Notes under the pieces: generated by a model
The model's input: the letters and a program-made list of their open reading frames with translations, nothing else
Database searches by the model: none
What the model was told of the DNA's origin: nothing
Program-made: the position numbers and the translations under genes
Part shown: positions 33,640-46,485 of the stretch, piece after piece
How the letters are laid out: each line of letters opens with the position of its first letter
How positions within the stretch are numbered: the stretch's first letter is position 1
From: Diphasiastrum complanatum
Taxonomy: Eukaryota; Streptophyta; Lycopodiopsida; Lycopodiales; Lycopodiaceae
Direction of reading: 5' to 3'
NCBI GenBank assembly: GCA_029204225.1
Contig: CM055096.1
Coordinates: forward strand, 37,907,460 to 37,971,459
Length of the DNA: 64,000 bases

Positions 33640-35865
33640 CTAGAGAGAGAAAATGACTTTCTAGAGAGAGAAAACATGCTTTACCAGACTGGGTAGAGTA
33701 CTTGGTATGAGGGGAGGTGGCGAATCCCACCAATACTATAGGAGAGTGCGAGTTGCGACTCAAGACGAGCTCCAACCAAGTCTCAGCCTCCCTTGCTGGA
33801 ATGTTGTCCTGGAGCCCGCCTTGGCATGCCAACGTCCCAAAGACTAGGGTCGATCACAGATTTGAAATGTAACCTTCTCAGATTTATTAATAAAGTGGGA
33901 TTTTTCTCAAACTAACTTTGATTACCTTCTGGGTTTCAGTGTTTGGCAATAGCGCCAATTGTAAGGTCACTTCAAACTTTTTGATCTGGCACATAGCTGA
34001 GGGTTGTATTCCGGGACGCCAGCGGTATGCCGCCGGGGCCATTCGGTTCGGGATGGCAGCGATATCCTGTCGAGACCATTTGGTCCAAGAACTGGTTGTC
34101 TTCATATCTTTTGCGGCTTGTGGTTCTTAGTGTTCTTGCATGAACATGAATGGGTTTAGCTCTTGGGGAACGGGCTCTAACATGTCGGCTGAGTTGGATG
34201 GCTTGCTTGGGTGGAAGTTACTTGTTTATGGCTGTCCAGTCTGGCGTAGTGCTAGGTTGGCTTTCAGCGCTCGTGACGAAGCTTTGAGTGGGTTAAGTCT
34301 GATGTAAGTCAGACGACTTGTTTGGAATGGATGTTACTTGTTTGTAACGAAGCTTTGAGTTAGTTAAGTTTGGCGGCTTGCTTGGAGGGAAGTCACCCAC
34401 ATCGGGACCCTTGATCTGGCATGGCACCAGGTCGGATCTCAATGTTGGTTTCCGAACTTCAAGCTGGTTGAGTCTGATCGTTGTTGGCGAGTTGGCTGCT
34501 GGTATGTCAAGTGGGTATGGATGGCAAGAGTTGAAGGTTGAGAAACTAAGTCATGGTTCCGGGCTCCCTTTGGGATGCCTACTCAACATGTGATCCGACT
34601 GGCCAGTCAAGTATGCGGATCTCACGGAAATGGCCATTGTTTGGAGTTTATCAGGACAATTGTTGTGCAAAGTGCTACCCACAGTGTAAGCACGGGTGCG
34701 TCCATGATCAGGGTGGTCGACAGAACGAGGAACTTGATGAGTCTTTGTGTTGTCTTCAGGCTTTACTTCTATACCTATGACAACATCCCACAACTCATTG
34801 GCGATTAGCAAGGTCTTATTGAAAATGGTACTATGTCCATTATATCTATAATGCTACTATTTTTTCAATACATAGGTGTTTACTATATAAATTGATATGG
34901 ACCAATACCATAAGACTGATCAAAATGGCGGAATGCCTTGATACGGTGATAATATGGGAAAGCCTATCGCTAATAATTAAATGAACATAGGAAAGATTGG
35001 ACTACATTGTATTATCAAATATTTTTAAGATGTTAAGCTACTAAACTTAATTTGGACATGGATAACAACTGACATTCAGCTTTGACACCTATCTTTCTCA
35101 TTGTGCTAACTTGTGTAGTTTTGTGTGGTGGGATGGTGGTAGGTACCAGCTGGATGTCTTGAAATTTGTTTCGCTATATGGTGCTTTCTTTCTTTGAAGT
35201 ATTGTATGCTTTCAGCTATATTTTACCTTGTTGGATTATGAATAAAGGTTTTAAAAGGTTTGGTCTTGGTTTGGCAAGAGGAGCTATGTTTCGTTAATCT
35301 CTCTATGTGCATCCTTGAGGTGTAAATCCGACTATCCTTTGGTCGGGATAATATCAAACCTTTACCTTACGTGGATTCATAGGCTAACAAATGTTTTTTT
35401 CATGGTTTAGTCCTCAGGTTGGTTTCAAGATGATGTTGATCTTGGTTATGGGGAGCCCCTTCCTCCCCCTAATCGATTCATACAAACTTTGATCCGTTGT
35501 ATGAAAAGAGCTGTGATCTTGCATAGTCCGGATCGTGCCACCTGCAGTGCCGCTGGTCCGGAAGATTAAGTGCTCTGTATGATTGATCTCTTAAATACCT
35601 TACATTGGGTAAAAATCTACATGGATTATGGTAAAAGCTGTATTGACCCTTTGGGTACTGTGGAAAATTTTGCTGTTGATCTTGCTAGTTTTATTGATAT
35701 ATATGAGGAGGAAGAGAGATTTTTTAACCAAAATATAAGCCTAAGTCTTGATTGCCTTGAAAAAGAAAATGACTCCTTGTTTGTTGAACCAACACCTACC
35801 ATTCTTGATACACCCCTCTCTCCAGACCCTCTTGTTTTCTTAGATGAGTTGGACGAAGACAATGC
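33640..35865 (+). repeat. Mosaic duplicated unit, left copy (contains copia F empty site)
   Basis: About 2.2 kb that matches the reverse complement of 60,955-60,422 followed by 54,974-53,304. Inside it are a tRNA-like stretch (33,690-33,745), a copia gag fragment on the minus strand (34,551-34,811), and the beginning of the unknown gene fragment (35,400 on). At about 34,190 the undivided sequence CCAACTCAGCCGACA (minus strand) is the pre-insertion state of copia F. Confidence 0.85.
34551..34811 (-). pseudogene. Copia gag N-terminal fragment
   Basis: MLIANELWDVVIG matches the conserved block early in copia gag (compare the copia C opening, MAKELYDIVTG). Only about 80 codons remain, without zinc knuckle. 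A second copy lies in the duplicated unit at 54,351-54,551, plus strand. Confidence 0.55.
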
Positions 35866-36268
35866 TTTGCAACTTGAAATCTTTTCTCAAGTTATTTGTG
35901 ATATTGGAGACCAATCTACCTTTGAGTTCTGCCAAGCCAAAAACTGTCAAATTCCCATGGTCCCTAGCCGTACTATTGAGTTCAAATCTGCACATACTGC
36001 TTTCAAACTTTGGAGCCTACCCACTGTAAACTTTCTAGCTCCCTTGCCCATTGAACTTTGGATTTTACTTGCACATCTGACTGATAAAAAAGTAGAAACT
36101 TGCAAACTTGCCGCTCTAAATAAGAATACTTCACTTCAGACACCTGTCGCCTTTGACAATATCATTCACATGAACCTTTTTGAACCCTCTCATTGCCCTT
36201 CTGAGCAAACATGGGCTCAAGTTCGTGGACACTTTGACACCAGTTTCAGTAGAATGAATATGCACTAG
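35400..36268 (+). pseudogene. Fragment of an unknown intron-containing gene, copy 1 (longest)
   Basis: Begins at a probable splice acceptor (CATGGTTTAG near 35,410) with an exon reading SGWFQDDVDLGYGEPLPPPN, then a frame that crosses one TAA (near 35,568) into a 232-codon open stretch ending at 36,266-36,268. The protein is rich in Leu, Asp and Glu (EEEERFFNQN; FLDELDEDNALQLEIFSQV) and has a later Leu-rich helical part (LPIELWILLAHLTDKKVETC). I recognise no family. Partial copies lie at 53,304-53,755 and 61,800-62,390 on the minus strand. A pre-mRNA-like exon border argues for capture of genomic DNA from a cellular gene rather than from a retroelement ORF. Confidence 0.5.
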
Positions 36269-36417
36269 GCCAGAATCTAGAACTAGAAGAGACCCTTTTT
36301 CAAATGTAGATGTGGTGACAAGTGCAAGAATAGCTCGTTGTCTGGTTTGATCATGGTGTCTGGTTCATAATGAACAATCTGAGTAAGTTTTTCCATGGTG
36401 CATCCTTGCAAAATTAG

Positions 36418-36813
36418 TTGAATGCATTCTTCCTTTGGCTACACAAGCCTGCTAGAGACGTGGCCAAGTCACACATCACTTTCCTCTTTATACACCAACA
36501 CATGATTGATGCGTCTATAGAGTTAGCTGCAAACCCCTCTGCCAAACTACTTGCCAACCTTGGTGATGCGGAAGACATTAGAGAAATTGAATGCCTACTC
36601 AAAAGACCAAGTTTATCTAGTCTCCAAGATAAATTCTTTCAAAACTCTAATAAAAGGCCTGGTGGTTTCAACCTAAACAATCCGAGTTTGGTGGCGTCTG
36701 GACAGAATATGGGAAAAAGAAAGAGCTTTATAGGTTACAAAGGTAAGGAGGGACAACGCAGTGTTTCAAATGAAAATTTACTTGTTAAAAAACTGAATTT
36801 TTACAAGGATTAA
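36418..36813 (+). pseudogene. Possible further exon of the same unknown gene
   Basis: 131 open codons 150 bases after the previous fragment. The sequence is protein-like (HITFLFIHQHMIDASIELAA; GDAEDIREIECLLKRPSLSS) with a basic tail (MGKRKSFIGYKGKEGQRS). A donor-like GTAAGT lies near 36,382 in between, so the two blocks could be exons of one captured gene. This second block is not repeated elsewhere in the window. Function unknown. Confidence 0.4.
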
Positions 36814-37738
36814 CTGGCTCACAGGATGACGAATTTCTGGACAGAAGAACACTTACTAGGAATGTTGTTGATTGACTACAACTCAACACGCACAAGGACA
36901 ATGCAAAGGTCTTTTTACATTTACACTACTGCAATAGAATGTTTGAGACAATTCATGTGAGACACTTTTTTCGCATCTTGATGTTTTCTGCAATTTTGAA
37001 ATTGAAAATATGCCTTCATGTTCTTGTGCTTCTTTGAAATGTTTCAAAAAGTTCATTTCGGATAAATTTGATCATGTACTTACAACAGACTGCAATATAA
37101 TTAGAAGTATGTACCTCAAAAAATTGTTAGAAAAAGGACTTAATCATGTTATGTTGCAACATACATGGATTTACAATGTGGCTAACGAGTCCAAGCAATT
37201 TGCGAGTAGATAGAGTGCGAGTTTTGCGAGTTTTTTTTTATCAGTATCATTAATTGTCAATACCAATAGTATGGGTAATTTGATGCACCATAAAGATAGA
37301 GTCACAGAGATTTTAGTCGAGTCCATCATCATTGGAAAGATCAAGAGACTATCTACTCTGACCACCGTCCAGGTTGTGGCATCTACTTCACCATTTCCAT
37401 TTTAACTACCGTTGTTTATGCATTTCAAATTTTCTAACAACATTGTTGAATAGCCATTCCAAAATACAGATAGAGGTTATTGTGTTTTGCAAAATAATTT
37501 GTATAAAAGTTGCTAGAAAAGATTCCACATGCTCCAATTATTTGATCATTGCTTTTGAAAATGGTAGCACAAAATAGACCAAATACGCTAAGCATAAAAA
37601 CAACGTAACAAACAGTAAACTAGGTAATCTGAAGCACACGAATCTGGTCTTCCAAAAAGAACCATGCAATGAAAATGGTCTTCCAAAAAAAATCCACATG
37701 GAAGCACATCAAATGTTTAACTATGTTGCATCTATAGT
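36814..37738. other. No gene seen
   Basis: AT-rich, only short open frames. The right end is the probable 3' untranslated side of the minus-strand gene ending at 37,739. Confidence 0.5.
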
Positions 37739-40700
37739 TTATTCATCCTCACACTCGTCGTCCACATAAATACAAGCACGAGCACGTTTTTTGCTCGAGG
37801 ATCTTTTCGCAACATCCTCGTTTCCCATTGCTTTTGCCAATGACTTTGCATAGGATGGCAATTGATTGGATTATGCAAGCATGGATATAGAGAAGCACAT
37901 CCAAGCTAATAAAAAAGCTAGCTAACTTATTTATACATACCATTTCTGGAAGTCATCAAAGTCCCACTCGTCAAGATCTTCATCATCGTCCTCATCAGTG
38001 TCAACTAGCATTGCTTGCGTAGGGGCAAATGATGATTCTACATCACATACTTTTTGAATCAGTGAAAATACAACATAGTTTGTTCTCATAATCAACAACA
38101 AAAAGAAAGGACAAACAAAACAAACCGTATTGCTTCAAGGCTAGATCCAATGTTGCCTAGGCGACATAAAATATAAACACCTAGCATATTCACCTGGGCA
38201 ACACATTGGTGAATTTATCAATCATCGATACAAGTATGATAACACATTAGAAAATTGATATAATAGTGAGGGAAAAAATGCATACCTGAATACCCTTTAC
38301 ACTCACTCCAAATTTATCAACGCCTCGTAGAATAGCTTCACGCATCACTCTCAGGCCACTTTTTTTGGCAACTCTAACAAGCAATGGTATTTCTGGCACA
38401 CCGATAATTGAAACGACCAATCCATCATCATCAAGTATTGCAGATGTAAACTGCATAGTACTTTCAAATAAATGATCATCCAATTTGTTCCATATAGGGA
38501 CATGGCCAGTTAATGCATCTGGAATAACATTTGTGGGAAAATCGAGCAACACAAGGATGGCCCTATAAGAAACGGATTTTCCTCTCCTAGTCCTAGACCC
38601 CATGCAAATTGATCGTAAATGTGAGAGTATGGAAAGCATCTCGACTGCCGTCGTTTTCGATGCGGCACACTTGGCAATATTTAATATATCTCCGCACACG
38701 GTAAAAATCTACATAATTTGAGAACAAGATGAATATCAAAATTTGAAAAACACATGAAAAATATGTGTCTTTTAATGCTAGTATGTTAATGTCCAAATAA
38801 CATTTACTGTACCTTGCTATTGGACTTGGATGAATTGAACAATGGCTTCATGAATTCAAAAGACTCACGCGGTCGCTTTGCACTGTGGGCCGTCCCATGA
38901 GTGGTGACAATCAGAGGTGCAATTGCTTGTTCCTTTCCTTTGCGACTTACCTTTGCTAGACGTTGTCGTGGCACTCTATCTTCAATTTGTTGGTCCTCAT
39001 CCTCTAGTCTGGACTCAAGTGCAGTCTGCCATATTTGTCTCCAAGTGAGGCCCATCAATGTCATGAGGTGCGACCGAGAGAGCACCCTTGGCATGCATAT
39101 TATAGCTCTCTTTCTCATCCTCTGGGCAAGAACCTGCTGGAAAGTCAATCCACCAAGGATTGTTTGCTATTTCCCATTCACTTAAGTTTAGACGCTCATT
39201 GAAATGATATGCATCACTGTACATACAACTCTCTTTACCCGAAATCTTGGTCCACAGCCTAAAGTATGAAGGCATCTTTTCAAGTTGTTTCATTTTCACC
39301 AAATATGAGATATACCTGCATGCATAGTGGTTACCAGATTTACAAAAAATCAAAGTTGAGAGTGGACCAACAAAGATACAATAGAAAAAAGGGCATGAAA
39401 AGATTATCCTTCAAATATTATTATATTATCATAAGCACTTTGATCTGACTACCTCCAAATCACTCGTTTTGCCCCACTCTTTATATTGGGTTGCTCCTTA
39501 GCACTTTTCGCCAGTTCCATGTCTGGCTCAATGGAAGAAAACATTTTTTTCCTGTACTGCAAATTAAAATCCATAAAGTAGTCATTGAAAGATTCTGCAT
39601 TGTCCAATGACATAGGTCCTGTAAATGAAACTCAACTTCTCTCATCAACACCAAAACATTAAATTGTTATTTAATGCCAAATATTGTGAAACAAGATATG
39701 CGACAAGGAAATTGCTACATAATATGCACAGATCTACAAAACATTTACGCAAAGCCATACACTCTGCTAACACTTTGCTTGCTATTTCAAACAAGTACTC
39801 TAGCCAAGTTTCTTTGGCAACCCACATACTGGTGGTTTCTGTGCTAGTCACCAACTCAAACCATTCAATGCCCAAAGTAGGGTTCACTATGCCCAACATT
39901 TTCCCCATCTTGTTTGTCCATCTATAGTGAACAACAGATTTGACTTCTTTTATGGTCTTGTGTGCTTTGTCCATGCCAGCATTGAACTTGGCTCTAACCT
40001 CATCCATCTCTTGTGCAATGTCAGGCTACACATTCATCATGCACTCAACTAAGAACTGCACACAATAAATATCTTGGCCAAAAAACATTTACTCAGCAAT
40101 AGAAAAATGCAACATGCTCAATAATGCATACCTCATATAGCACTCTAGCGAGCATATAACGTGTAAGAGGATACCACATGATGTTACCACATTTCAATTC
40201 TATTGCTCGTATCTTTTCCACCTCAGCTAGTTCAACGTCCGTAAATTTTGTCTTGAAATAATCAAATGAACACTCACACAATCGTCAAACACTATACAAA
40301 TCACCCAACTCAGTTTTTACAATTCCAATCTCATTTAACCTGATTCAGATTGACAATCAATCAACAAATAAATTATCCAAGCAATTACTACCAACCAAAT
40401 GTAAGGAAATACTGAAGCTACTAGACAAATGTGTTGATTCGGTTCATGGAAGATAGTAGTGCCATTTCACACTGGACATCAGGCTCGATGAAGCTGGCTC
40501 GGACCAGCACATGCCTACTTATGTCACACAAAAAATCCTCATGTATTGCCTCCATCCAACCAACGACCCGATGATTTCCGTCCCAACAAATGAACATGCG
40601 ACCCTGCATGTCGCTCCAACATGTGTCATGAGAGATTGCTTCATCAAACTCGGAACTTAATTGTTTCCAAATTGGATCCCAAAGGGCTTTTACATGGTCT

Positions 40701-41331
40701 TTTACAAGCACACTTTGCCCAGTGGGTGTTGCCATAGACAAAATAAAATCACCCTTCTCCATTAAGTACCCATCTTCTTTGAACAAGTATTTCATATGCA
40801 ACCTTTGTTTTTGAATAGTTCGAATTGCTCGATGGGACAAAATTTGACACAATGGAACTAATGGTGGTGGAGTGTCTCTATTCACCCTTAGCAGAGCCAT
40901 TCTATTTGAAAGCATATCCAGATGGAATGTCAAGGGAACTGTACCAATCTCATCTACTGGCATTGACTTCTTTCTCCCTCTCTTATCTCCCAATGCAGCA
41001 ACTTCTCCACTTGCATGGGCATCATCAATATCCGTAGCTATTACTCCAGTGTCCACAAATGACTGGGTTGTCTGCATAAGCTCAATCGATTCCATATTCT
41101 GCATATCTTCAATTGGGTCAATGACACCTATGTCATGAATAACCTGAAAGCCAATAATTTATCATAAGCCAACTCACCAACATGATTTAGACCAAAATTA
41201 TATCTCACAAATAAACATTCAACCAATGCATCATTCGACAAGTGCATGCAAGAGCTTTTCGTATGTTCCATTTGACAAAGTGTTTTCGCTTGTGATCTTG
41301 TCAAAACCATGCTGTGCATTTTACACGCCAT
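37739..41331 (-). pseudogene. Unknown multi-exon gene with DGNHR motif
   Basis: Exon-like blocks on the minus strand: about 41331-41190, 41143-40413, 40339-40132, 40055-39780, 39618-39453, 39315-38813, 38708-38286, 38156-38126, 38037-37941 and a last block to the TAA at 37739. Phases agree at several borders (39453/39315, 38813/38708, 38286/38156, 38126/38037). Features: MVLTRSQAKT start, KRGRKK basic patch, FICWDGNHRVVGWMEAI near 40,560, an internal WWIDFPAGSCPEDEKE, an acidic exon (DEDDDEDLDEWDFDDF) and a basic KKRARA end. The DGNHR block resembles the DG(Q/H)HR signature of ParB/Srx-like folds, an idea only. Frames are damaged: TAG TAG near 40,425, TGA near 40,285, TAG near 40,027 and one base shift in 39315-38813. 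No retroelement or hAT motif is seen. Confidence 0.6.
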
Positions 41332-41563
41332 TGCTTGTATTAGCAAGATTGTACAACACAATAACAATATAAAACATCACCCACTTAAAACAATTCAAAG
41401 TACCCACGTTGGCACCCACTTACCGATTCGTTTTCAAGCAAGACTATAGGATGTCTCCAATTCCTAGACCACGTTTACCCCCCTCCACCTCTCTCTCTTC
41501 CCTCAAAAATGAGCTCCTCAGGCCTCTGTCCTACTTCACGCGCACTCAAAAACATGCCAAACC

Positions 41564-42659
<1,096 letters not shown>

Positions 42660-43814
42660 ATCCAGATTGGTGAGGGCACGTTACAAACAGCTAATCTGCT
42701 AAACTATCACCACTAGATCTAGGAAGATCAAGCTAGATCCATCAAGATTCGGCCAGATCTAGCAAGATCGGAGAAATCTAGCAGAATCCAAGAAGGATCC
42801 AGATTCAAACGGGATCAAAAAGGAAGCAAATCATCAAATTATGCCAATAGGTCCTCTAAATTTGCAGATCAGAGACCTCGATCTCGGTAACTATGGCAAA
42901 TTAAAGGGCAAAATTCACCAAACACTGACGGATCTGTTACCAACTATCCATCAAAACTTTCAAAGAGCTACCAACAGTCAGATCAAGCCTGGATGAAGCT
43001 GACTACCGGTTTACAAAAGTTAAAAATCAGAAAATCTTGAGATCTCGTCAAAAAACACTCTAAAAGAGCACTTTTTTCATGATTTTTGAAGATCCCCTAA
43101 GAGATAGCTCTTGAAACTTGGACAGTCACCAGATCTGACCTTGATGCATCCATGAAAGTCTCTGCGAGAGTTCCTGATGGAGGAATCATTATTTGTTTAG
43201 TGTGTGCGAGGGTTTCCAGAAGCTGAATTTTCAGAACCCTCGTAGAGCATCAAGTTCATCTTACCATCTCTCGCAAGGTGCCTAAATGGAATCAGAGCAG
43301 TGAAATTAGATCAATCATATGGATCCTACAAGATTTGGAGTTTGAGATATTCTAGATGAACCGACAATAAAACTGCCAAAAACAGGTATATTGAAGGAAG
43401 GAAAAGCTCCAAGACCAATGACAAAGAAACAAGCTACGCAACACAATAATATGGTCCTAAAATGGGTCAAGATGGAGATCTCACGAGAAATTACCATCAA
43501 GGAAGTCATCACTTTCATAGAAGAGCACATCTTCTAGGAAGTCATCACCTCCACGATCAATTCCTACCAAGAAAGCTAAACAAAGATCAAAGATAAATTC
43601 TTATGAAAAGGAAGAATCAGAAGAAGTCAAACATTATGTGCCCGAGCATTTCAAACACTATACTTTGGATGATGTCTTGATTATCTTCCCAAAAGCTCAT
43701 CGTGAAACAGAAGAGCAAGAGCCAGACATGGAAGATGTTTATGATGGACCAGCTAGGACTCACGACCAATGAATCTTGCTAAACCAGCTCAAAAAAATCG
43801 TTCAAGTTGGGGTT
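42660..43814. other. Non-coding retroelement remnant
   Basis: Purine-rich with repeated AGATCTAGCAAGATC-like words near 42,720-42,790. Probably the 3' untranslated part of the gypsy remnant. Short open frames near 43,600-43,770 show an acidic Glu-rich peptide but no domain. No LTR ends were identified. Confidence 0.4.
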
Positions 43815-44665
43815 TCGAGTGTTATTCTGGTTGTCAACAGACATTGGAAAGTAACCAGTATTACTTGTGTTTGGGGTGTGTAATGTTAATAATTTCATAG
43901 CAATAATCTGGCCTCTATTAATCCGCCTGTCGTATAGTACGGCAGTACTACACTCCAGATGATTAAGGTGTCAAGAGAGAGTCGAGAAATGTTCGATGTA
44001 TTTGCAACTGTGCAGACAAATAATTAATCACGTTCGCGGACTGTTCGTTTCTAGACATAAGTCCTCAACAACTTAAGTTAAAGAACACAATTAGTTCTAG
44101 AGCACGTTAGAAACTTATGTCAATTACAATCAGGAATACAGATCAAAGACTCAATTCTTCAGATAGGGACTATCATCTCATATGTATACATACAATTTTA
44201 TTCAATGATCGTGCTAAATTGTACCAAATGTAGACGTTATTCGAGTGCCAAAAAGAAAGTATTTGCGACAGACGAATAAGATGGCTTTAAGATAGTTCTT
44301 TAGAGCATGTTCTACGGATACACATCAAACGACTATAATGTGCTAGAGAGTCTATCTGATCATAGAGTAATTCATATAATGCATTAGAGATTGCTAGTAG
44401 ACTCAAGATCACTCACACTCAGCAGTGCGGAGAATGGAGATAAGGGAGAATAACTCTCAGCACTCTATTCACTTCTTCAACCTCTTACATATGCATAAAC
44501 TCTTCTCTGTCGATGCTCGAGACTGAAGTGTGAGATCAATATATGTTCTACGGGACGAACAAACACACCTCTAAAACAACAAGTGTGTCGCTCCCGCAAA
44601 AAGGTCTAGTTAACAATTAGATTGAGTATACATTCAATTATACCATAAGAGGTATATTTAACTAA
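43815..44665 (-). repeat. Family A LTR, copy 4 (truncated)
   Basis: Matches 2,940-3,845 (copy 2) in the same orientation. It lacks the terminal 240 or so bases toward TGTGATGCCA and breaks off at TTAACTAATCC, where copia D sequence starts. As in copy 2, copia gag follows on the plus strand. Confidence 0.75.
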
Positions 44666-44701
44666 TCCGCCTACATTCGTTGAGGCAGCAGATGAGAAGG
44701 T

Positions 44702-45535
44702 ATGGCAACATGCTATGCAAAAGGAGTACAACTCCAGTGGGATGGCAAAGACCTCACTTCCTTTATTAGGAAGATGAAGGATCTATTCCTTTCAGTACAC
44801 AATTCTAGAGCAGAAAATGTAGTGCTGGCAAAGAAGCAGCTTACATATCTGTTGAGAGCCTTACCAAGATCCTTCCAAACAACCAGAACGCTGCTAGCAA
44901 AAGATCCTACAATGACGCTCGAAAAGGCTATTGTCGAAATTCGAGAAGAAGTCGAAGCTCGAGAGCACCTTGATCACAAGGATGCTTCTGACCAAGCTCT
45001 CTACAACAACAAGGAGAAATCAAAGAAGCAATTCAAGCCTAAGAGGGAGTTAGATCAAAGGCAAGATCGAGATCAGCAAGCAGAAGGAGTTAGACATAAT
45101 GTCGATTCATGTTGGCTTAATCCAAAAATTGAGTGTATCCATTGTCATAGGAAGGGCCGTGCAGCCATGGACTGCCGCCAGAACCCAAGAAACAAATCAG
45201 CTCAAAGCAGACAGGAGAACAATAATAGTTCATCCTATGTTGAGGAGCTAGAGAGCTCAAAGATGGGCAAAAAAAGATCAAATCATGAGAATTCGACCAC
45301 GTACATCTGTGCAGACATGTGTGCAGTATCAACGCCTGACACATATGAGGTAATTCTTGATTCAAGAGCTACCTCGCACTTCGTTACATCAAGATGGATA
45401 ATGTTAGATTTTTGAAGTGTAGATCCATCAAGATTAAGCTTTCTTGGAGATGGATCAAATCATCAAGTGAGTGGTATCGGTTCACTATGGCTCAACACAA
45501 AAGGCAAAGACAAATGACTTGAATTTGTTCTGTTC
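44702..45535 (+). pseudogene. Copia D gag and protease start
   Basis: 237 open codons. The gag core (LRALPRSFQTTRTLLAKDP) and a zinc-knuckle region (CIHCHRKGRAAMDC) in which the His is replaced by Arg, then the protease active site reading DSRATSHF instead of DSGATSH (Gly to Arg). Both changes should inactivate the domains. The frame then breaks at 45,413. The same Gly-to-Arg change is seen in copia F. Confidence 0.82.
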
Positions 45536-45805
45536 GTGCCTATGTTGCAGCAAGACTTGCTATCAGTGGCAAGAATAGCTAACATAGGGATGCGTGTGAC
45601 ATTCTCAGATGAAACATGCAACATTGTTGATGCAAGTACCAGTACGCTCATCACTCAAGGAAGAAAAAAAGACTACTTGTATCACTTGAAGGTACGCCTA
45701 CCTACATATCAAGTACATCATACTCATGATGATTCACTAGATACTCTATGGCATAGGAGACTTGTCAAATTTCAGAGTAAAGGACTGAATTTTATCTACA
45801 AATGA
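45536..45805 (+). pseudogene. Copia D protease end and GAG-pre-integrase
   Basis: The LQQDLLSVARIANIG block (protease C-terminal side) and LWHRRLVKFQSKGLNF (GAG-pre-integrase, where LWHRRLGH is usual). Reading stops at 45,803-45,805, where foreign sequence begins. Confidence 0.75.
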
Positions 45806-46480
45806 TCACAAAGAGTGATTGTTAGCTTGGGATCTTGATCTATATCAAGACTAGCTTCCAAATCTAGCTTCTACTTGACAATCTTTGTGTTTCCAAGCAA
45901 GAACAATAAAAAAATGATGACCCATGGCTTCACACGTGTGAAGCTACTGTATGGCCTGATAATAGAGAAATAGTTTACTAAACATTTACTTAGCATACAT
46001 CCACAAAGAAAGTGCTTAAGAGAGTGTAAACACCAAGATTGCTTCACAAACCAATGTTTCCCATCATTAGCTCAATAATGGATCCATCATGGATCAAATA
46101 CAAAATCATCATAATCTCTCTCTGGGCTGCATCCAGCACGTGTGGGATAGCTCATTGTACTCATCCATATCCACTTTGGATAAGATCTATCAAGTTTGCC
46201 ACATCATCCATTGGTGGTTTGTGTTGACCTTCTAGATTCCTACAATCTAGGACCTAACTCCTATAATTTAGGAGATGTCATATTAGACTCAAATGAAGGC
46301 TAATCAAGATGGATCTGAATATTACAAGTGTCATTTCACACGTGTGGACAGGTCCTCACACGTGTGGATCCACATAGATGTCAAAATACATCAAAAACCA
46401 TGTAAAAATTGCTAAATCCTAACAAGACTATGCTATATGAATTCAATGGCACCATATCAAACCAGCCATCATGGAGCAAT
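45806..46480. other. Insertion of unknown sequence within copia D
   Basis: About 0.65 kb with no copia similarity separates GAG-pre-integrase from the integrase N terminus (ISNATSSTTYDACLKGK at about 46,490). It contains the palindromic word CACACGTGTG three times (near 45,931, 46,337 and 46,353). No coding or clear terminal inverted repeats are seen. Confidence 0.5.
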
Positions 46481-46485
46481 CACAG

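Noticed and set aside
37739-41331. hAT or other cut-and-paste transposase for the unknown minus-strand gene
   Set aside because: No BED finger, DDE-type block or hAT dimerisation block could be found in any exon, and no terminal inverted repeats were seen.
42720-42790. CRISPR-like or satellite repeat of AGATCTAGCAAGATC words
   Set aside because: The words are irregular in length and spacing with no spacers. They are degenerate local repeats in retroelement remnant DNA.
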